Source of the DNA: Thalassoglobus polymorphus
GTDB lineage: Bacteria > Planctomycetota > Planctomycetia > Planctomycetales > Planctomycetaceae
Assembly (NCBI RefSeq): GCF_007744255.1
Contig: NZ_CP036267.1
Coordinates: 5,902,001-5,966,000 of the forward strand
DNA length: 64,000 nucleotides
Direction of reading: 5' to 3'
Shown: piece after piece, positions 61,279 to 64,000 of the stretch
Layout: the number at the start of each line of letters is the position of its first letter
Position numbering within the stretch: the first letter of the stretch is position 1
The notes under the pieces: generated by a model
Databases searched by the model: none
The model's input: the letters and a program-made list of their open reading frames with translations, nothing else
What the model was told of the DNA's origin: nothing
Translations under genes and position numbers: made by a program

Positions 61279-62967
61279 TTACTTGCCGAGGCATGCCAGT
61301 GCAGTCAGGGCGGCATCGCGAACTTCTGGGGTGTCGAATTCAGAGACGTGTTGCAGGTCTTCCAATGCAATTTCAGCATGTGTTCCAAGTCCACCCAAGC
61401 TTAAGGCGACTGTGGCTCGTACGTCGGCATCTTCGTTTTTTAAGGCTGCTTTCAATGCCTTGGCTGCAAATTCAGCCCCCGGTTGTCTCACGCTTCCTAA
61501 CGACACTGCGGAGAACAATCGATTCTCGCGTTGTTCGTCATTGAGTCCTTTCTGCAGGACTTCGTATGAGGCCATTGCTTCTGGGGCAATGCGTGTGAGC
61601 GCTTCCGCAGCGTGAAGGCTCGTGAGTGAGTCTTTCGTGTCGCGAAGGCGTTCCAGGTCAGCGATGGCAGGTGTTGCTTCGCTTCCCATTTGCCCGAGCA
61701 GGTACGCGGAGAGTCGCAGGACGCTTACGTCGTCTTCCTGAAGCAGGCTCTGCAAGTGTCGAACAACATCAGCATTTGCTCCTTCGATGTCATGAACGGT
61801 TCCGGCAGCGTGAGCACGAACCAGAGCGTCGTTGTCATGAAGCAAAGCTCGGACTGCAGGAGAAGCGGCACGAGCGTAGAGTCCCTGGTCTCCAAGTTCG
61901 ATCAAGCCAGCAATTCTTTCGGTCGGCTGTTTGCTGTCGAGGAGCGATACGACTTGAATCAGTTCGTCAGAGGCATCAGCGTCGCAAAGTCTTTGAACGG
62001 ATGTCGTTTTCCATTCAGATTTTCGTTCTTCGAAAACTGTTTCCAGTGACGGAGTGTCTGATTTCACAGTCGTGATGGTTGGCTTTGAACTTTGCTCTTG
62101 CCGAGTCGTTTCTGCGGCTGCGACTTCAACAGCGTCTAGATTCCCGCTCATTTCTGATGATGTTTGTGGTGGCTGAGCAGAGCCGGTTTCAAACACATCG
62201 TTCCACCATTTTTGCTCTTCGATGTCCTGAGCGGCAAGAAGCTCATCGCCGAACGCTTTCTCTTTTCCGGGCTCCAAGGCCACTTTACTCAGGACTTTCT
62301 GTTCAGAGATGACAGGTTTGTCGAGAGCGACTTTCTCGGATGCTTTGGAGGTGGTTGCTGCTAGCTGATTTTTCGTTTCTGTAGAATCGTTCGCCCATTC
62401 AAATGCGGACGGTGCTTCTCCCGGAGCAGGGCGTTCTGCCACCTCGAACATCGGAGGTGTTTTCTTCTTGTTCTGTGGAAGCTGATCTTCCAATCGGCGA
62501 CTTTTCTTCGTCAACACTTCTTCAGCTGGCTGCTTGGGACGTGTTGTCGACTTTGAGGCCAATGTCGGTTGCCTGCTGTTGTTTTTCTCAGCAATCAAAT
62601 CTGCCGGAGATTTTTTTCGACCGGCTTTTGAATACTGTGAACTCCCCTCAGACTGTATTCCAGATGAGGCAACTGAAGTCGATTTTGAACCGTACTTTTG
62701 TGAGAGTACTACGATTCTTTGTTGAGCGTCCACGTTCTGTGGGTCTTGCTCGGCGATATGCTGGTACAAACGTAATGCCACTTCAGGCTTTCCGTTGTCC
62801 TCATATCGTTTCGCCGCCTTGAGCAATCGTTCAGATCGATTTTCGGCAACTTGTTTACTTTGTGAAGCAGCCGATTTTGTACCAACCCAAGATGGTTTGG
62901 TGGCACACCCCGAAACCGCAAGAACTATTGGCGCAATTAGTAGCGCTATCTTCGAAACCTGACGCAT
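61279..62967 (-). CDS. HEAT-repeat lipoprotein
   Basis: 562 residues. Lipoprotein signal RQVSKIALLIAPIVLAVSGC with lipobox VSGC. A TPR-like helix pair follows (LKAAKRYEDNGKPEVALRLY, YQHIAEQDPQNVDAQQRIVV), then about 240 residues of low-complexity, Lys/Ser/Glu-rich linker (70-330), and a C-terminal stack of about six HEAT/PBS-like repeats (340-560; e.g. SPAVRALLHDNDALVRAHAA, LKAALKNEDADVRATVALSL, GTHAEIALEDLQHVSEF). Probably an outer-membrane-attached scaffold. Partners unknown. Confidence 0.75.
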   Translation of the reverse strand: MRQVSKIALLIAPIVLAVSGCATKPSWVGTKSAASQSKQVAENRSERLLKAAKRYEDNGKPEVALRLYQHIAEQDPQNVDAQQRIVVLSQKYGSKSTSVASSGIQSEGSSQYSKAGRKKSPADLIAEKNNSRQPTLASKSTTRPKQPAEEVLTKKSRRLEDQLPQNKKKTPPMFEVAERPAPGEAPSAFEWANDSTETKNQLAATTSKASEKVALDKPVISEQKVLSKVALEPGKEKAFGDELLAAQDIEEQKWWNDVFETGSAQPPQTSSEMSGNLDAVEVAAAETTRQEQSSKPTITTVKSDTPSLETVFEERKSEWKTTSVQRLCDADASDELIQVVSLLDSKQPTERIAGLIELGDQGLYARAASPAVRALLHDNDALVRAHAAGTVHDIEGANADVVRHLQSLLQEDDVSVLRLSAYLLGQMGSEATPAIADLERLRDTKDSLTSLHAAEALTRIAPEAMASYEVLQKGLNDEQRENRLFSAVSLGSVRQPGAEFAAKALKAALKNEDADVRATVALSLGGLGTHAEIALEDLQHVSEFDTPEVRDAALTALACLGK

Positions 62968-63143
62968 CCTTGCCCCCTCTATGGTGCAGAAACACCCGGG
63001 AAACGGTGGAAATCCCCCCCCACCGTCAAGTATCTATGGCACACGATAAAATTTGTGTGTTAACTAATCAGTTTTATCGGCGGGACACTCTCAACTCTTG
63101 TGGTTGAAATATCGAAAAAATCCGCAAAGGAGGGGAAAGTTGA

Positions 63144-63635
63144 TCAATCGTTAATGTGTCTTCCGCCAATACCGCCGGTTTTGAGGTACTTTGGGCCCGC
63201 AAGTGGCGGATGCGGCTGATTGGGATCGGTCGCTGAAGCGTTCTCGCTGACGAATTCACTCTCTAGCAGCAAAGAGATGAGCCCTAACCGGCTGATCGTC
63301 CCTATCAGTCGAGTCTGGTCAACAACCGGAACCCGAGGATGAATGTTCTCGCAGAGTACGTTGAATGCCTTTTCGAACGAGTCCTGAAGCGAAAGCGTCT
63401 TCGAAACGGGAGACATGATCGTGGTGATCACTTTCTTTGGACACAAGCGAAGAGAGTGGTATTTGAGGAAATCGTAATCCGGCACGACCCCAACAAGGGC
63501 GTTCTGCTCATTGACGATATAGACGTCTGAAACTTTGGACTGCAAGAGAAGGTTTTCTGCCTCCTCGATTTTCGTCTCAGGCAGGACAGTGACCATGTGT
63601 GTGTCAATCACACTTTGAATGAAGAGTTGCGGCAT
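63144..63635 (-). CDS. Two-CBS-domain protein
   Basis: 163 residues. Tandem CBS domains: VIDTHMVTVLPETKIEEAEN, LLLQSKVSDVYIVNEQNALV, GVVPDYDFL (first), then ITTIMSPVSKTLSLQDSFEK, NVLCENIHPRVPVVDQTRLI, GTISRLGLISLLL (second). CBS pairs bind adenosine nucleotides and sense energy state, usually attached to a partner; here they stand alone. The C-terminal tail is polar and Pro-rich. Ribosome-binding site AGGAG lies just upstream of ATG 63635. Confidence 0.85.
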   Translation of the reverse strand: MPQLFIQSVIDTHMVTVLPETKIEEAENLLLQSKVSDVYIVNEQNALVGVVPDYDFLKYHSLRLCPKKVITTIMSPVSKTLSLQDSFEKAFNVLCENIHPRVPVVDQTRLIGTISRLGLISLLLESEFVSENASATDPNQPHPPLAGPKYLKTGGIGGRHIND

Positions 63636-64000
63636 CGGGCTCTCCTGCGATCAAGTGCGTTCTGTACCCGTGAAGAACGTCATTCCATCAGGGAGAATAC
63701 CGTACAGCACGAGGCAGGACGCGTACGTCGTTGTCGAAAATGGACTTGAACACTTTCGCAGGCCCGGAAAACATTGAAAATGTCCTAGAAATAGATCGGC
63801 AAATTAGCTGCTGTGACAATGGGGCGATTGGCGAAATTTGCCAGGTCACTTCGATTTCTGACGGTTTATTCCGGCGCAGCTGAGATGACTGGAGAGCGTC
63901 TCAGTCATGTGAAGCGAAGGTAATTCACCAAGGTTAGAGGATAAAACGAGATTTGGGCATGCATTAAAGCGTGAACAAGAGTTCTGAGATCGGTATGATG
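63636..64000. other. Intergenic region at window end with decayed repeat
   Basis: 365 bp with no gene. A decayed family A element (63655-63725) is present. The final 250 bp shows no ribosome-binding site or frame of note. Confidence 0.5.
63655..63725 (-). repeat. Family A repeat, decayed
   Basis: TGCGTTCTGTACCCGTGAAG, AACGTCATTCCATCAGGGAG, then CCGTACAGCACGAGGCAGGA: reversed family A with a changed centre. Confidence 0.5.

Overview
The window looks like a chromosomal segment of a planctomycete, of the Planctomycetaceae type. The family content is characteristic: a DUF1549/DUF1553 protein paired with a DUF1501 protein, a DUF1559 pseudopilin with the H-X9-DG motif, a CRTAC1/ASPIC_UnbV protein, a DUF6807 (PmoA-like) protein, Tat-exported TIM-barrel epimerases and an EIIA domain fused to an excisionase-type HTH. 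Base composition is near 50 percent G+C. I saw no rRNA, tRNA, CRISPR array, prophage or intact insertion sequence. About 53 protein genes are supported. This is family-level recognition by eye; no database search was run.

Layout: 1-3 kb holds scpB, a lipoprotein and a DUF1559 pseudopilin. 3.1-4.3 kb is an LDH2-type dehydrogenase. 4.8-7.4 kb is a cluster of six small membrane proteins (CsbD/DUF883/YqjD-like, plus a YqjE-like holin-3_6 protein) followed by an AI-2E-family permease; a good sigma-54-type promoter sits 58 bp before the first gene. 8.9-22 kb is almost all minus strand: a membrane protein, a Flp-like pilin, LolD/LolC, a NuoM-like orphan, a DegT aminotransferase, a 1384-residue FtsK/EssC-like ATPase and a TraR/DksA protein divergent from a sigma-70 factor. 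23-28 kb holds the DUF1549/DUF1501 pair and two exported proteins. 29-40 kb holds housekeeping enzymes (apgM, hisB, manA, M24 and M23 peptidases). 40-46 kb holds a haem-sensor kinase and an epimerase-EIIA-lactonase operon. 46-64 kb holds bshB1, dapB, DUF6807, CRTAC1, a cytochrome, a CysQ-like nucleotidase next to an SLC13 permease, ettA next to a DUF3445 N-demethylase, an isoaspartyl peptidase, an ECF sigma factor, a HEAT-repeat lipoprotein and a CBS protein.

The most unusual features are (1) the expanded yqjDE-like cluster, which I infer to be a stress-induced membrane or ribosome-tethering module, and (2) a dense population of 70-120 bp palindromic repeats of at least two related families. 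Their ends read TAGAGCA...TGCTCTA or TAGAACYGGTCC...GGACCRGTTCTA. About eight copies start exactly on the stop codon of a gene, as expected of TA-targeting miniature elements that rebuild the stop. Two other small repeat families, nine rho-independent terminators and a perfect 28-bp palindrome are also listed.
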